Source: Thalassia testudinum (taxonomy: Eukaryota > Streptophyta > Magnoliopsida > Alismatales > Hydrocharitaceae). From it: a stretch of 64,000 bases of DNA. This document shows positions 18,744 to 30,415 of the stretch, piece after piece. Each line of letters starts with the position of its first letter. Within the stretch, counting starts at the first letter, position 1. The stretch is from assembly GCA_037157565.1 (NCBI GenBank), contig JAZHRO010000073.1:12096501-12160500 (forward strand), in the 5' to 3' direction. A program made the translations under genes and the position numbers. The notes under the pieces were generated by a model. It searched no databases and was not told the origin of the DNA. It saw only the letters and a program-made list of their open reading frames with translations.

Positions 18744-20422
18744 TGTTGAATGTTGGGTTTCTACGCTAACGTGTTTGGTTTCTAAAACCTTATCATTGTA
18801 GCTTGAAAGCGGATAACTCGTGTTCAACAAATAAAATTTATACCGAAATTGAAATTCCGGGTCGAACACAGGGAGGCTATGTCGATCTATATTCGCAATT
18901 ATATTTTTTTTAGAATTTTTCTTGAAAAGCAAGGCGATGTAATTACAATGAAGATATAACAACAATCAGACTAAAAAGGGAGAGAGAGAGAGAGAAAACA
19001 TGCATCAATAATTCAAAATGTTTATACAATAAAACCAAATAAGAATTACACTAGAAAGCGGGAAATCAACTACACTAGAAAGCAGGAAAATTCTACACTA
19101 GAAAGCTGTAAAGAAGAATGGGAGAGAGAAGTTATCCTCATCGACGATCGCTTGGAGGATGAGCCAGACGGGACGACGCCTAGATGGAGGATGGAGCATA
19201 AGAAGGAGGACGAAGCAGGACGAAGGAGAATGAGGCAGCATGTCATCGTCATCGCGGGATCCACTTCCGAACGGGGAACGAAAATTTGACTTTATCTCTC
19301 GAGGAGCATCCCAGGTGTGGGACAAGCTTCTCTTGAGCTTTGGAGAGGTAGAGAAGAGAAGGAAGGGATGAGAATTTCATGTGGAGGGGGTCTGCTTTTA
19401 TAGTTTCAAGGAGTAAGGGCAATTTGGTCATTACATCTTTAAAAACATTAATTCAGGACCTTTAGTGATGGATAAAACCGTCACTAAAGGTCGGAATGTG
19501 GGCGTAGTGGGTGGCGTGCGCGCGCTTGCTCGCTTGCCCACGAGCTCAACGCTCGTGCACATTCAGCCATCCTCAGCCGTCCGATCGCGAGATCGGATAG
19601 CTCAGATTGCGCTACGCCCGCCTCCTCAGCACGCGCCCAATCGCGTGCGATGTCACGTTACCGCCGCACGTGCAATAGTGCGTGGGTGCTATCGAGCGTG
19701 CGCGACCGTTCAATCGCGATCTGACGCTCGCCTGCGCCCGATCGCCCGCGCCCTCGCTTGCTCGCTGCTACTCAATCTCGTGCCAGCGCCTCACGATAAG
19801 GCACTGAACCGCTGCACTACGCCGTCCAAATAGTCACGCGGATGAAATCAAGTGCGCGCATCCATAGCCGTTGGATCTTGATCCAAAGGCGAGGAAGGGC
19901 AGATTCGGGGGCTTCAGCAGGTGCGTACGGGCGATTGGGCAGCCAAGATGGCACCACGTGGCACCATCTTGGTCTTCCATCTTTTGGATGATATAGATGG
20001 TGCCACGGGTGTCGGATTGACTCGATTTTTATGTCGTTAGGCTGCAATCATCGATTCGAATCCATCCGTGTGGTCGGATTTGTCATTTGAAGTGCAGATT
20101 TACACCATCTTAGCCCTTCATATTCTAGGGTTCCCCTGTCACTATCTGATGCTACAGATGCCTGATTAGGGTGATCCTGGAGTCGTTGAACTCCAATCGT
20201 TGTCCTTATCACATCTGTATGGTTGGATCTTCGATCCAAGGTCCCGAAAAAAAGTTTGCCCTATCCAAGCACATAAAATGAGATAATTAACCTCCATTTT
20301 ATTCAAACTACTCTAAATGCAAGATAATGCATGTTATGCAATATTTATAGCATGCAATGTAATCCTATGCTTAAGAACATGCATAAATAGACATCTTAAG
20401 TAGTGTAAATGTGTTTACATCA
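18744..20422 (-). repeat. Element G 3' LTR
   Basis: 1,679 bp. In sense it starts TGATGTAAACAC at 20422, with a palindrome TGTAAAC/GTTTACA beginning at base 4 of the LTR, and ends CATTCAACA at 18744. It carries an inverted repeat (arms GACCTTTAGTGA, 19457-19468 and 19481-19492), a CpG-dense stretch at about 19500-19830, and (GA)n at about 18978. The 122-codon plus-strand frame 19465-19833 is antisense and only reflects GC-rich DNA. Confidence 0.9.
19500..19830. other. CpG-dense segment of G LTR
   Basis: Runs such as GCGTGCGCGCGCTTGCTCG and repeated GATCGCG give far more CpG than the rest of the window. The same segment in the other LTR is 29500-29830. It lies in U3, upstream of the TATA box in sense direction. 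Confidence 0.75.
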
Positions 20423-20435
20423 TACCCCCATGCCT
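20423..20435 (-). promoter_or_regulatory. Polypurine tract, element G
   Basis: Sense AGGCATGGGGGTA, immediately 5' of the 3' LTR. Confidence 0.85.
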
Positions 20436-21810
20436 ATGTTTTGCTAGTCCCTAGCAAAAACTATATGCTATTTATAAAAGAATCAGGTTGGATTATTTGG
20501 GCATGAGTTATTTTCAATCAATAAGAAAATGTCTACTTAGGATCTGAACTTTCAAAGATACAACAGTGCCCGAGTATTTGCCAAAATACAGATCCCCTCA
20601 AGCCCTCACCTTATTCAAAGAAAAATTTATTTTTCTCTTTTTCTTCTTTTCTAATTTTTTTGGATTTTCAAGTTTTAGGGTTTAAGAGTGGCTTTCTATG
20701 GCCATTCAACTTCACCCAAGATTTGATGAAAACCCTAAGTTCTAAGCATCTTATTGTGAATGTGATAGACTTGTTGATCGACAGTTAAAATAGACTTCGG
20801 ATTTCTACACCTCTAGGTGACCTAAAAAGAATTCTGCCTAAAGGTGTATCTTTACAACCGGTAGATTTCTCCCTACTTTTATTTTTTTACGGGGTCAACA
20901 CAAGGGTGAATCCAGTGTATATCTCCCCAGTTTATTCTACTTCTCTGCTTCTTCCTAAGTGTTTTGGGAATTTTCTGTGCATTTATTGAGCTGGGTTCTG
21001 GACAACTGGTCGATGAGCTGTTACCACCGACAACTTGCCAGCCATACTCGTGCGGCGAAGTATGGTTTATTTCTTTATTTCTTTTCTTTTCTCCTTTTCT
21101 TTTTGATTTTTTTTTTTAAAGTAGGTGGCTTCCATGGTCTAAGATTTACCTAAAGGCAGCAAAAAAAAAGAAAGGTCCAGTGACTGGGCTCTAGACAACC
21201 TACCTATAGGATGTTACCCACGATAACTTGCCAGCCGTATCACCCTAGAAGGTTCATTAGCTACCCAATTTCCATTAGAATCGCCGAACAACGAGTCAGT
21301 GCAAAGAAAGTGTGTAGATGCTTAAAACTCAAAAATTCCCTCAAATCAGAGGGTGGGTTGATAAGTCGTGTACTTATCACCCAAACTTATTTACTCCAAT
21401 TACGATAGAATTAAGATAACGAGGACTCGAAAGACAAATCCACATTTTAGTGGATACACGGGCTAATTAAATCCAAAGACCTGAAGGGTCTTTGTGTTCA
21501 GATCCTAATGTAAAATTTCCTAAGATTGAAAAGTCCTAACGTCCCACTAATCCTTCCTAATTTTGATTTTTTTTATGTATAAATAAGAGAAAAATAATTT
21601 ACATGATTTTCACAAAGTTGACCAAATGATTCAAAAATGAATCCACCCCCCCATGCCTAGCTGATGCAATGTCCTCATTGAAAAAGAGACATGAAAGAAA
21701 GGGTAGAATATGAAAGATGTCACCTAAATATGAAGCTCGTATCAGGCTTGTGTCATATGTACAACTGCTGAGTTTAATGCTGTCAACTAGGCGAAGTCCA
21801 GCCAAAGAAG
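20436..21810 (-). other. Element G 3' untranslated region
   Basis: Contains the PPT-like repeat at 21644-21660 (sense CTAGGCATGGGGGGG), purine-rich sense tracts (plus-strand pyrimidine runs at about 20625-20660 and 21065-21115), and a two-copy degenerate repeat of about 192 bp (starting GCTGGGTTCTGGACAAC at about 20991 and ACTGGGCTCTAGACAAC at 21183; both contain AACTTGCCAGCC). Small frames here (20959-21153, 21211-21408, 21599-21814) are not supported as genes. Confidence 0.7.
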
Positions 21811-23063
21811 TCACAAAATGGCTAGGGCAACTGTGTCTGAGACGGGTTCTGGAAGAATATGGTCAATAACAGGCTTCAGACGTTGACCGTTGACTTTAAA
21901 TGTGTTACCTGTTTTTGGGTCAAAAATCTGAACGGCTCCATTTGGAAAAATCTGATCAACTATGATTGGGTCATTCCATTTAGATCTAAGTTTGACAGGA
22001 AAGAGCTTATGTTTAGAATCGAATAACCAGACCTTTTAGTTTGGCTCAAAGCTCTTGCGGGAAATCAGTTGATCATGTAGAGCTCTGGTCTGAGCCTTGT
22101 AGATCTTGGCATTCTCATAAGCATCATTTCTAAGCTCCTCCAACTCAGATAGTTGGAGTTTCCTGGTCTTCCCAGCTAAATTCAGATCTAAATTGCATTG
22201 TTTGATCACCCAGAATGCCCTATGTTCAATTTCTACGGGTAGATGACATGCCTTTCCATACACAAAATGGAATGGAGACATGCCAATGGGCATTTTATAC
22301 GCCGTACGATAGGCCCAAAGAGCATCCTCAAGCTTTTGAGTCCAGTCCTTGCGATCAGGCCTAACCGTTTTCTGCAGAATGTTCTTGATCTCTCGATTGG
22401 AGATCTCGGCTTGTCCATTCGTTTGGGGGTGGTAAGGTGTGAAAATTCGGTGATTAACCCCATATTTGGCCAACAAATTCTGGAATTGGGCATTAGTAAA
22501 ATGAGTGCCACCATCACTGATGATAGCCCTCGGAATCCTGAACCTACTGAAGATATTTTTCTTGACATCGATGACCACCTTGTGGTCATTGGTTCAGGTG
22601 GGAATCGCCTCAATCCATTTGGACACATAATCAACAGCAACAAGAATGTATTGATGTCCAAATGAAGGGACAAAGGGTCCCATGAAATCGATGTCCCAAA
22701 CATCGAAAATTTTGACAGGAAGAATTGGGTTTAGGGGCATCATATCTCTCTTAGTTATGCTCCCGAATGCTTGACATCGAGAACATGACCTTGAGAAATC
22801 CTGGGCATCCTTGAGTAAAGACGGCCAATAGAAGCCATATTACAAGATTTTTGGAGCCGTCTTTTTCCTAGAGAAATATTCACCACACCCAGATGCATGG
22901 CAGAACTCAAGTATACTGTTGAATTCATTCTCCGGTATACATCGATGAATAATATGATCAGAGCCGATGCGGTACAGCTCAGGGTCCTCCCAGAAGTAGT
23001 ATTTGGCCTCAGATTTGAGTCTATCCCATTGTTGCTTGCTCCAATCCTATGGGTTTTGATCAA
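21811..23063 (-). pseudogene. pol: Element G integrase
   Basis: Integrase of the Ty3/gypsy polyprotein; it would insert the cDNA. The N-terminal HHCC zinc finger is damaged: CGEYF stands where element C has CGGHF, so one His is lost, while CSRC remains. The core has WDIDFMGPF (first Asp, about 22695), ISDGGTHF (second Asp, about 22520) and [15 protein letters not shown] (Glu, about 22425), so D,D,E is complete. The C-terminal part WLFDSKHKLFPVKLRSKW (about 21990) is the GPY-type region. Stops include TGA at 22594-22596, present at the same codon in F. The longest uninterrupted piece is 22036-22578. The stop at 21811 ends the polyprotein. Confidence 0.88.
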
Positions 23064-23570
23064 CGGTCAAATAATTAACAATGTCAGCAAACCATGGGGT
23101 GTGGATACCTAAAACTGTAAGAATAGTTTCGTCAGGAAAAGTGTCAGCAATCGAAATGTCCGGATGAGAGGATCACCTAGGAGTCTCGACAAATGATCTG
23201 CTACCACATTTTGTATCCCGATTTTATCCTTGATTTCAAGATCAAATTCTTGAAGAAGAAGAATCCAATGAATAAGAAGGGGTTTAGCATCCTTTTTGGC
23301 TAAGAGATGTCTCAAGGCCGAGTGGTCAGTATAGATAATAACATGAGACCCTAAGAGATAAGCCTAAATTTTTCCAAAGCGAACACTACAGCTAGTAATT
23401 CCTTTTCAGTAACAATGTAATTCCTCTGGGCTTCATCCAGAGTTTTACTAGCGTAGTAGATGACAGAGGGCTTTCTATCAATTTTCTGACCCAAGATAGC
23501 CACGACCACGTAATCAAAAGCGTCGGTCATGATCTCAAAAGGGGCTGTCCAAATTGGTGGTTGCAAAATT
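23064..23570 (-). pseudogene. pol: Element G RNase H
   Basis: Degrades the RNA strand of RNA:DNA hybrids. TDAFDYVVVAILGQ (about 23540; first Asp kept), VIYYASKTLDEAQRNY, then [15 protein letters not shown] with the catalytic Glu (about 23400). After a frameshift and stop at about 23350 the C-terminal part continues as [16 protein letters not shown] and VVADHLSRL (about 23180), the usual end of the domain before the integrase zinc finger. Confidence 0.85.
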
Positions 23571-24847
23571 GGAGCACAGGTGACTGCCATTTTCAGGAAA
23601 TCAAATGCTTTTCGGCATGATTCGTCAAAAATAAATGGCATTTCTTTGGCAAGAAGATTGCTCAAGGGACGAGCAACCTTTGAGAAATCCTTGATGAATC
23701 TTCGATAGAATCCCATATGGCCAAGAAATGATTGGATTTGTTTAATAGATGTGGGAGGAGGAAGTTTAGCGATAGCATCAACCTTAGCTTTATCCACTTA
23801 AATTCCCCGTTCAGAGATTACATGACCCAAAACGATGCCTTCTTGGGTCATGAAATGACTCTTTTCCCAGCTAAGGACCAATCGTGTTTTGATACATCGC
23901 TTAAGAATCATTTCTAGATTAGCCAAACAAGAGTCAAATGATTCTCCGAAAATAGAGAAATCATCCATGAAGACTTCCATAAACTCTCCCACCATGTCAG
24001 AAAATATAGCTAGCATACACCTTTGAAAAGTCGCAGGTGCATTGCATAACCCGAAAGGCATCCTACAAAAAGCAAAGGTTTCGTAGGGACAAGTGAAAGT
24101 AGTTTTTTCCTGATCCTCGGGATGGATAGGAACTTGGTTGTATCCTGAATATCCATCAAGAAAATAGAAGTACTTCTGCTCGGCTAATCTTTCCAAGATT
24201 TGATCGATGAAGGGCAGGGGAAAATGATCCTTTTTAGTGGCTGTGTTCAGCTTTCTATAATCAATACAAACCCTCCAAGAGGAAGCTGAACGAGTTATGA
24301 TATATTCTCCTCTCTCGTTAGTCACAACGGTAATCTCGGCTTTCTTCGGAACAATCTGTACGAGACTTACCCAGGGACTATCAGAGATTAGATAAATAAT
24401 TCCTGCATCAATCCACTTGATGATTTCCTTTTTGACCACTTCTCGCATATTTGGATTCAATCTCCTCTGCATCTGGCGAGAAGGGCGGGATCCATCTTCC
24501 AAGAATATTCTATGATTATAGTAAGATGGCTCGATCCCCCTGAGGTCATGAATGGTCCAACCAATTGCCTCCTTATGTTCCTTCAAGACCTTGATCAATT
24601 TAATCTCTTGCTCCTTTGTCAATTTAGCACTGATAATTATAGGGAGCATCTTCTGAGGTCCTAAAAATTGATATTTCAAATTCTTAGGCAATGGTTTCAA
24701 TTCAAGCTGGGGCAGGTTGATGATTGATGGTAAGGTAGATGCTGAAGATTCAACAAGGGGAAGAGGTTGTGAGTGAACAAAATCAATAACCTCTTCAGAA
24801 GATGGCAGGTCAGCCATAGAGGGTTGCGGGTCAAATTCATCATCCAA
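23571..24847 (-). pseudogene. pol: Element G reverse transcriptase
   Basis: Copies genomic RNA from the tRNA primer. The 349-codon frame 23798-24847 holds most of the domain: ELKPLPKNLKYQFLG, RQMQRRLNPNMREVVKKEI, WVSLVQIVPKK, WRVCIDYRKLNTATKKDHF, FLDGYSGYNQVPIHPEDQ, CPYETFAFCRMPFGLCNAP, and the catalytic box EVFMDDFSIFG at about 23960. A stop at 23798 is followed in the same frame by KVDAIAKLPPPTSIKQI and FLGHMGFYRRFIKDFSKVA, the RT connection region. All catalytic Asp residues are present. This is the best-preserved pol segment of the window. Confidence 0.92.
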
Positions 24848-25480
24848 GGAGGAACTTTAGATTGAAGAAACCATCAAACAAGTTTCAATGTTTTCAGTAT
24901 CCTCATCAAGTTCCTCAATAAATCCACAATCCTCAAATTTGTTGATCGCCTTAAAAATATCCAATTTCATTCATTGATCCCCAAAGGCGATTTCCATGCT
25001 ACCGCTTTCACAATTAATGTTGGCCTTAGCGGTAGCCAGGAACGGACGCCCCAGAATGATGGGCGTGTTCCTCAGATTATCAGGTACATCCATGTCAAGG
25101 ACAAGGAAATCTACAAGAAAATAGAAATCCTTAACCTTAACTATAACATCTTCAATAATGCCTCACGGATTTGTGACCGAGCAATCTACTAACTGTAGCA
25201 TTACTGAAGTTGGCCGAAGTTCACCTAACCCAAACTTCTCATAAAGAGAAGTCGGAATTAGGTTGATGGATGCACTCAGATCCAAAAGTGCTCTATCAAA
25301 TGTGTAATCTCCGATGACGCAAGAAATCAACGGAGCACCAGGATCTCTCTTTTTCTGAGGGAGGTAGTGCAGGATAATAGAACTAGCCTGCTCGAAGAGT
25401 ACCACCTTTCTCGGAACAGATTCTCTCGACTTACGCTTTTGTGTACATAAATCCTTTAAAAATCTTGCGTAAGCCAGTAT
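24848..25480 (-). pseudogene. pol: Element G aspartic protease and PR-RT linker
   Basis: The retropepsin starts near VLFEQASSIILHYLPQKKR (25405). The active site reads DLSAS where A has DLGAS and C has DLGSS: the conserved Gly after the catalytic Asp is replaced by Ser, which should impair the enzyme. Downstream are LVDCSVTNP, a TGA, GIIEDVIVKVKDFYFL, FLVLDMDVP and PIILGRPFLATAKANI. It shares one frame with the C-terminal Gag and RT apart from stops, so a Gag-Pol fusion is likely. Confidence 0.85.
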
Positions 25481-27389
25481 GTGCTTGATAGCATCAAGGA
25501 GCGGTATATTAATCTCAACATTCTTAAATAAATTCAGAAGCTCCTCATTGCTATCAGCAGACTTCTTCTTCTTTGATTTGGTTAAGGCTTCAAGAAAAGA
25601 AACATGAGTCAGATCTTTGGAATCAGGTTCCTAAGCCTTGATTTCTCCTCCAGGATTCTCCTCTCTCTCCTTAGGTTCTTCAGGATTTAAAAGATCAGAA
25701 TAGTGTGGTTGTGGATCCTGAGTCTGCTTACCACTCCTCAAAGTGACAGAATTTGCAGATGCATAAGAATTTGGGTCTTGGGGAGGGTTAGGAAAGATTA
25801 GAGGGGCTTGATTAACCATGAATTATTGATTTGCAAAAGAAGAAGAGGATGAGGAACCCTGCTCAACCACCTGAGCATGTGCGAGTGGGTCCCTCTGATT
25901 TCTGTACCCATGGGCTTGGTTGCCTGAATTCATAATATTTCGTCGGTTGGGTACAGGTTGGGATGGTAGAGATTCGGGTTGATGAGAGTTAGCAATGACC
26001 CCGGACTGCAAGTTGTCCAGCGAGGTTTTCATTTGCTGCATGAGCTGGAGCATGGATCCTTGTGGGTTGATGGTTCAAATTAGCCTGCCCTGCGGGTTGA
26101 CAGGCATTCCAAGCTGGTTGATTGACCTGATTCGGAGGCAACTGAGTATATACATGACCCTGACCCATTGGTCGTTGCGGAGCATAGTTGCCCGGCCGGA
26201 AATAGGTCTGTTGCCCCGGGTTTTTCCAAGAGAAGTTAGGGTGGTTTCTCCAACCTGGATTATAGGCATTAGAGTAGGGGTTGGATCTAACATTCTCTTG
26301 TAGAGCACAGACGTCCTCATAGGGTGAGGATGGAGAGAAAGAAAGGGAAGGATAAGAAAAACTGGGATCAAAGGCCCCAGTTTGGATCCCGTGGGGTTCC
26401 GAAAAATGCTGACTCACAGGTTGAGTCACATCGAGTTGATTCACAAACTCCCGTTCAGAAGGAGCTCGTGAAGAATGGAATCCCAAATTTTGGGATTGAG
26501 TGGATCGAGAGTTGTTCATAGAATTGCCAGCCATCCACTCTTCCATTCTCTTAGCAACCAAGTCCACCTTATCGAGTTTGTTACAAATCAATTCCATATC
26601 AAATGAATGAGAGTCATGGACTTCAATGACATTTGATTTGGGCTGCTAGGACCGGTTAAATGTATCCATAGAGGCATGATTGATTGAATTCTCACTCATT
26701 TCCTCAAATAAATCACGTGCACTATCTGCATCTTTATTGAGGAAATTACCTCTGCAAGAAGCATCCACATGATTTCTGAGTTGCTCAGTCAACCCATGAT
26801 AGAAGATCTGCACGAGTTGCCATTTCGGCACCTCGTGGTGTGGACACCTTAGCAATAAGTCCTGGAATTGCTCCCAGGCCACATGAAACTGCTCCCCCGG
26901 CTGCTGGGTAAAGGTAGTGATTGCTCATCTCAAAGCATTGGTACGTCCGACTGGGAAGAATTTCTTCAGAAAGGCCGATTTCAACTCATTCCAAGTTATA
27001 ATTGGTCTTCCTATTGTCCTATACCAATGCACGGCCTTATCCCTAAGAGAGTGGGAGAAGAGCCTCATGATCATTTGCTCCTCGTTTACGTTTCATGCCT
27101 TGGTGGTCTGGACCAAAGTGGTCAAGTCCTCTAAGTGCTGAAACGGATCTTCAGAGCCAAGCCCATGATAATGTTTAATCAGGCTTAACACCTGGGGCTT
27201 GATTTCTATGTCACCGGCTGGAATCTAGACACCGGGACGTTCCCCATAATTTGAAGGATCATAAAAATCCTTCAAGGGCTGAGCACCCTGCATTCTCTGG
27301 AACCATTCTTGCATTCTCTGCATTTGTTCCAGCTGCCTTCAAAATTCTTCTAGTGGATTTCCAAGCAGAGGTGGCTGTTGGTCGACCAT
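25481..27389 (-). pseudogene. gag: Element G gag
   Basis: Start proposed at the ATG complementary to 27387-27389 (MVDQQPPLLGNPLEEF), then TGA, and RQLEQMQRMQEWFQRMQ. Capsid-like core: SEDPFQHLEDLTTLVQTT, RLFSHSLRDKAVHWYRTI, KKFFPVGRTNALR, QFQDLLLRCPHHEVPKWQL (about 26870) and FYHGLTEQLRNHVDASC. A Pro/Gln/Asn-rich region (26000-26450) follows, then the conserved SVTLRSGKQTQD (about 25740) and, before the protease, INIPLLDAIKHI. Breaks: TGA near codon 17, several stops before 26900, and a frameshift at about 26060. Gag packages the RNA. Confidence 0.85.
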
Positions 27390-28702
27390 GGGATCAATTT
27401 GACCAAAATCCAATTTACGCCTCCTAGAATGCTCTAATGGTCCTTCCAATCAAGGATTCAATGACCGTCTTCCCAGCATAAACTAGGAGAAGGTCGGAAG
27501 GACTGGGGATACGGACCCTGTAGCACAACAAAACAAGGCTGTCCTTAAATGGGGTAGCCTAACGATCTACTGACTCCCAAAACCTGCCTTAAGACTATAA
27601 ATGATTTACTCTACTTGCGTCTGTTCAATCCAACCAGTTAGGAGGGATTGGGGAGAAGGTTCTTCCTTCGGCTTTCGCCTCTGGTTCCTAGTGTACCCCC
27701 CAGCCGCGATCGTTTGATGCTACTCCCCTAGCTAGACATCAGATTAATCAGTACAAGTAGGTTAATCAAAGATAATCTGAGACTAGGCCCTGAAGAGCGA
27801 ATCAGACCTTAAGGCCAACATCTACTCAATTTTATTAAGGCTTAGGATTGTGATGCTTATGGAATGTGATGGGCCCTTAAAATGGGTTGTGCCCTTAATG
27901 ATTGATTGAGATTTGTGTAAGTGAGTACACAACCAGGGTTTTCAAGCAAGATTATTTCTGATGCGTGGATTTTAATGTTCAAATCTTGCTTAAGTAGCTT
28001 TTAGGGTTTCAAATTAGGTGGATTGCAATTAAGTTTCTAGGCAAACCAAGTTGTCAAACATGGGTGAAGATTGTTTTCCTTTAAAACCAAAAAGAAAGTG
28101 GAGTGCCTGGAATAGACCTAGATTGAAAACCCTAAGGAGGAGCTACTTGATGAGTTGATTTTAAGTAGAGTGGTGTGGCCCAAACAACTCAAACAACTGG
28201 CCACAAACGCACCACTATGTTAGGCACTCAAAGATGGTTAACCTAGAATGATTTCTACTCTTTTATGTGTTGCTTTGTGTGTACCGGTTCCACAGATCAG
28301 AACCCGGTTGAGTAGAAACAAATCAATTCGATTAAGTGCCTTGAATGTGGGTGTACGTTGTGTGTTTGTTGAAAATTGCCCCACAAGATTATCTTTTTGT
28401 TATTTTTTTTTTATATAAATGAGGGTGGAATGAATGTGAGTGAGAATCCAAACAACCAAACTATTCCTAAGATTTATGCAAACACCTAGGTTAATTGGAA
28501 TTTGAATTGAATGTGGCGAATGAAATCTATAGAGGGGGGAAGAATGGGGAGCACTTATAGTTGTCTTCAACTGCACTTTACTCCAGTCTACCGCTTGATG
28601 ATTCCTTGATGGAGGTCTCTGCAAAACAATAGACATAAGAGAAAGCAAGTTAGAAAACAATAAAGTACAAGAAATGCGAAAAGTAGATCGGAAATCATTG
28701 CC
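27390..28702 (-). other. Element G 5' leader
   Basis: Untranslated region between PBS and gag. I see no long frame or known domain; the 86-codon minus frame at 28400-28660 has no recognisable feature. A packaging signal would be expected here but cannot be picked out by eye. Confidence 0.7.
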
Positions 28703-28720
28703 TCCCTAGCAACAACGCCA
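28703..28720 (-). promoter_or_regulatory. Primer-binding site, tRNA-Asp (element G)
   Basis: Sense TGGCGTTGTTGCTAGGGA against the expected TGGCGCCGTTGCCGGGGA, all differences being transitions. Three bases separate it from the LTR end (28724). Confidence 0.85.
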
Positions 28721-28723
28721 AAA

Positions 28724-30410
28724 TGTTGAACGTTGGGTTGCTACGCTAACGTGTTTGGTTTTTAAAACCTTGTCGTTGTAGCTTCAAAGCGAATAACTCG
28801 TGTTCAATAAATAAAATTTATACCGAAATTGAAATTTCGGGTCGAACACAGGGAGGCTACATCGATCTATATTCGCAATTATATTTTCTTTAGAATTTTT
28901 CTTGAAAAGCGAGGCGATGTAATTACAATGAAGCTATAACAACAATTAGACTAAAAAGAGAGAGAGAGAGAGAGAGAGGGAAAACATGCATTCAATAATT
29001 AAAAATGTTTATACAATAAAACCAAATAAGAATTACACTAGAAAGCAGGAAATCAACTACACTAGAAAGTAGGAAAATTCTACACTAGAAAGCTATAAAG
29101 AAGAATGGGAGAGAGAAGTTATCCTCCTCGACAATCGCTTGGAGGACGAGCCGGACGGGACGATGCCTAGATGAAGGAGGACGGAGTTGAAGAAGGAGGA
29201 CGAAGCAAGATGAAGGAGAATGAGGTAGCACGTCATCGTTGTCACGGGATCCACATCCGAACGGGGAATGAAAATTTGACTTTATCTCGCGAGGAGCATC
29301 CCAGGTGTGGGACAAGCTTCTCTTGAGCTTTGAAGATGTAGAGAAGAGAAGGAAGGGATGAGAATTTCGTGTAGAGGGGGTCTCCTTTTATAGTTGCAAG
29401 GAGTGGGGGCAATTTGGTCATTACATCTTTAAAAACATTAATTTAGGACCTTTAGTGATGGATAAAACTGTCGCTAAAGGTCTGAACGTGGGTGTAGTGG
29501 GCGGCGCGCGCGCTCGCTCGCTTGCCTGCGTACTCAACGCTTGCGCACGTTCAGCCATCCTCAGCCATCCGATCGTGAGATCGGATGGCTCAGTTCACAC
29601 TACGCCCGCCTCCTAAGCGCGCGCCCAATCGCGTGCGATGCCGCGTTACCGCCGCGCGTGCAATAGCGCGTGGGGGCTATCTGGCGCACGCGACCATTCG
29701 ATCGCGATCCGACGCTCGCCCGCACCCGATCGCCCGCGCCCCTCTCTTGCTCGTTGCGACTTGATCCTGCGCCAGCGCCTCGCGATAAGGCACTAAACCG
29801 CTGCGCTACGCCATCCAAATAGTCGCACGGATGAAATCAAGCGCGTGCATCCACAGCCTTTGGATCTTGATCCAACGGCGGGGAAGGGCGGATCTGGGGG
29901 CTTCAGCGAGTGCGTGAGGGCGATTGGGCGGCCAAGATGGTGCCACATGGTACCATCTTGGCTGTCCATCTTCTGGATGATGTAGATGGCGCCACGGGTG
30001 TCAGATTAACTCGATTTTTACTTCGTTAGGCTGCAATCATCGATCTGAATCCATCAGTGCGGTCGGGTTTGTCGTTTGAAGTGTAGATTTACACCATCTT
30101 AGCCCTCGATCTTCTAGGGTTCCCCGATCACTATCTAATGCTACAGATGCCTGATTAGGTCGATTTTGGAGTCATTGAACTCCAATCGTCGCCTTTATCA
30201 CATCTGTACAGTTGGATCTTCGATCCGAGGCCCCGATAAAAGGTTGCCCTGTCCAAGCACATAAAAGGAGACAATTAACCTCCATTTTATTCAAACTACT
30301 CTAAATGCAAGATGATGCATGTTATGCAATATTTATAGCATGCAATGCAATCCTATGCTTAAGAACATGCATAAATAGACATCTTAAGTAGTGTAAACGT
30401 GTTTACATCA
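28724..30410 (-). repeat. Element G 5' LTR
   Basis: 1,687 bp. Sense TATA box TATAAAAG at 29385-29392, with the inverted repeat (29447-29458 and 29471-29482, one mismatch) about 55 bp upstream. U5 has GTGTTCGACC near 28850. The plus strand at 28771-28784 reads TGTCGTTGTAGCTT, sharing ten bases exactly with the tRNA-Asp 5' end (GTCGTTGTAG). Confidence 0.9.
28771..28784 (-). promoter_or_regulatory. tRNA-Asp 5'-end complementary box (element G U5)
   Basis: Sense AAGCTACAACGACA, with CTACAACGAC exactly complementary to bases 1-10 of plant tRNA-Asp(GUC). The other LTR has a one-base-decayed form at 18793-18805. Confidence 0.6.
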
Positions 30411-30415
30411 GACCT
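30411..30415. repeat. Target-site duplication of element G (right)
   Basis: GACCT, identical to 18739-18743. Confidence 0.93.

Larger units (their letters stand above)
18744..30410 (-). mobile_element. Element G: complete-structure Athila-type Ty3/gypsy retrotransposon
   Basis: 11,667 bp on minus: 5' LTR 28724-30410, PBS 28703-28720, leader, gag, protease, RT, RNase H, integrase, 3' UTR, PPT 20423-20435, 3' LTR 18744-20422, with a perfect 5-bp TSD (GACCT). The RT block FPLPFIDQILERLAEQ, the FMDD box and the integrase motif HPQTNGQAE place it in the Athila/Tat side of Ty3/gypsy; the tRNA-Asp PBS fits Athila. It is inserted in the LTR of B. Both LTRs differ at roughly one base in ten to twenty by eye, mostly transitions, so it is not recent. 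No env-like frame is visible. Confidence 0.92.

Noticed and set aside
19457..19492. Miniature DNA transposon inside the G LTR
   Set aside because: Only a short inverted repeat in both LTRs; no TSD or second terminal repeat at MITE distance could be defined.
19465..19833. 122-codon Arg/Ala-rich frame
   Set aside because: Antisense in a CpG-rich LTR segment with few stop-prone triplets; not kept in the other G LTR.
20436..21810. Env-like ORF expected in some Athila elements after integrase
   Set aside because: No frame over about 75 codons and no signal or transmembrane pattern between integrase and PPT of G.
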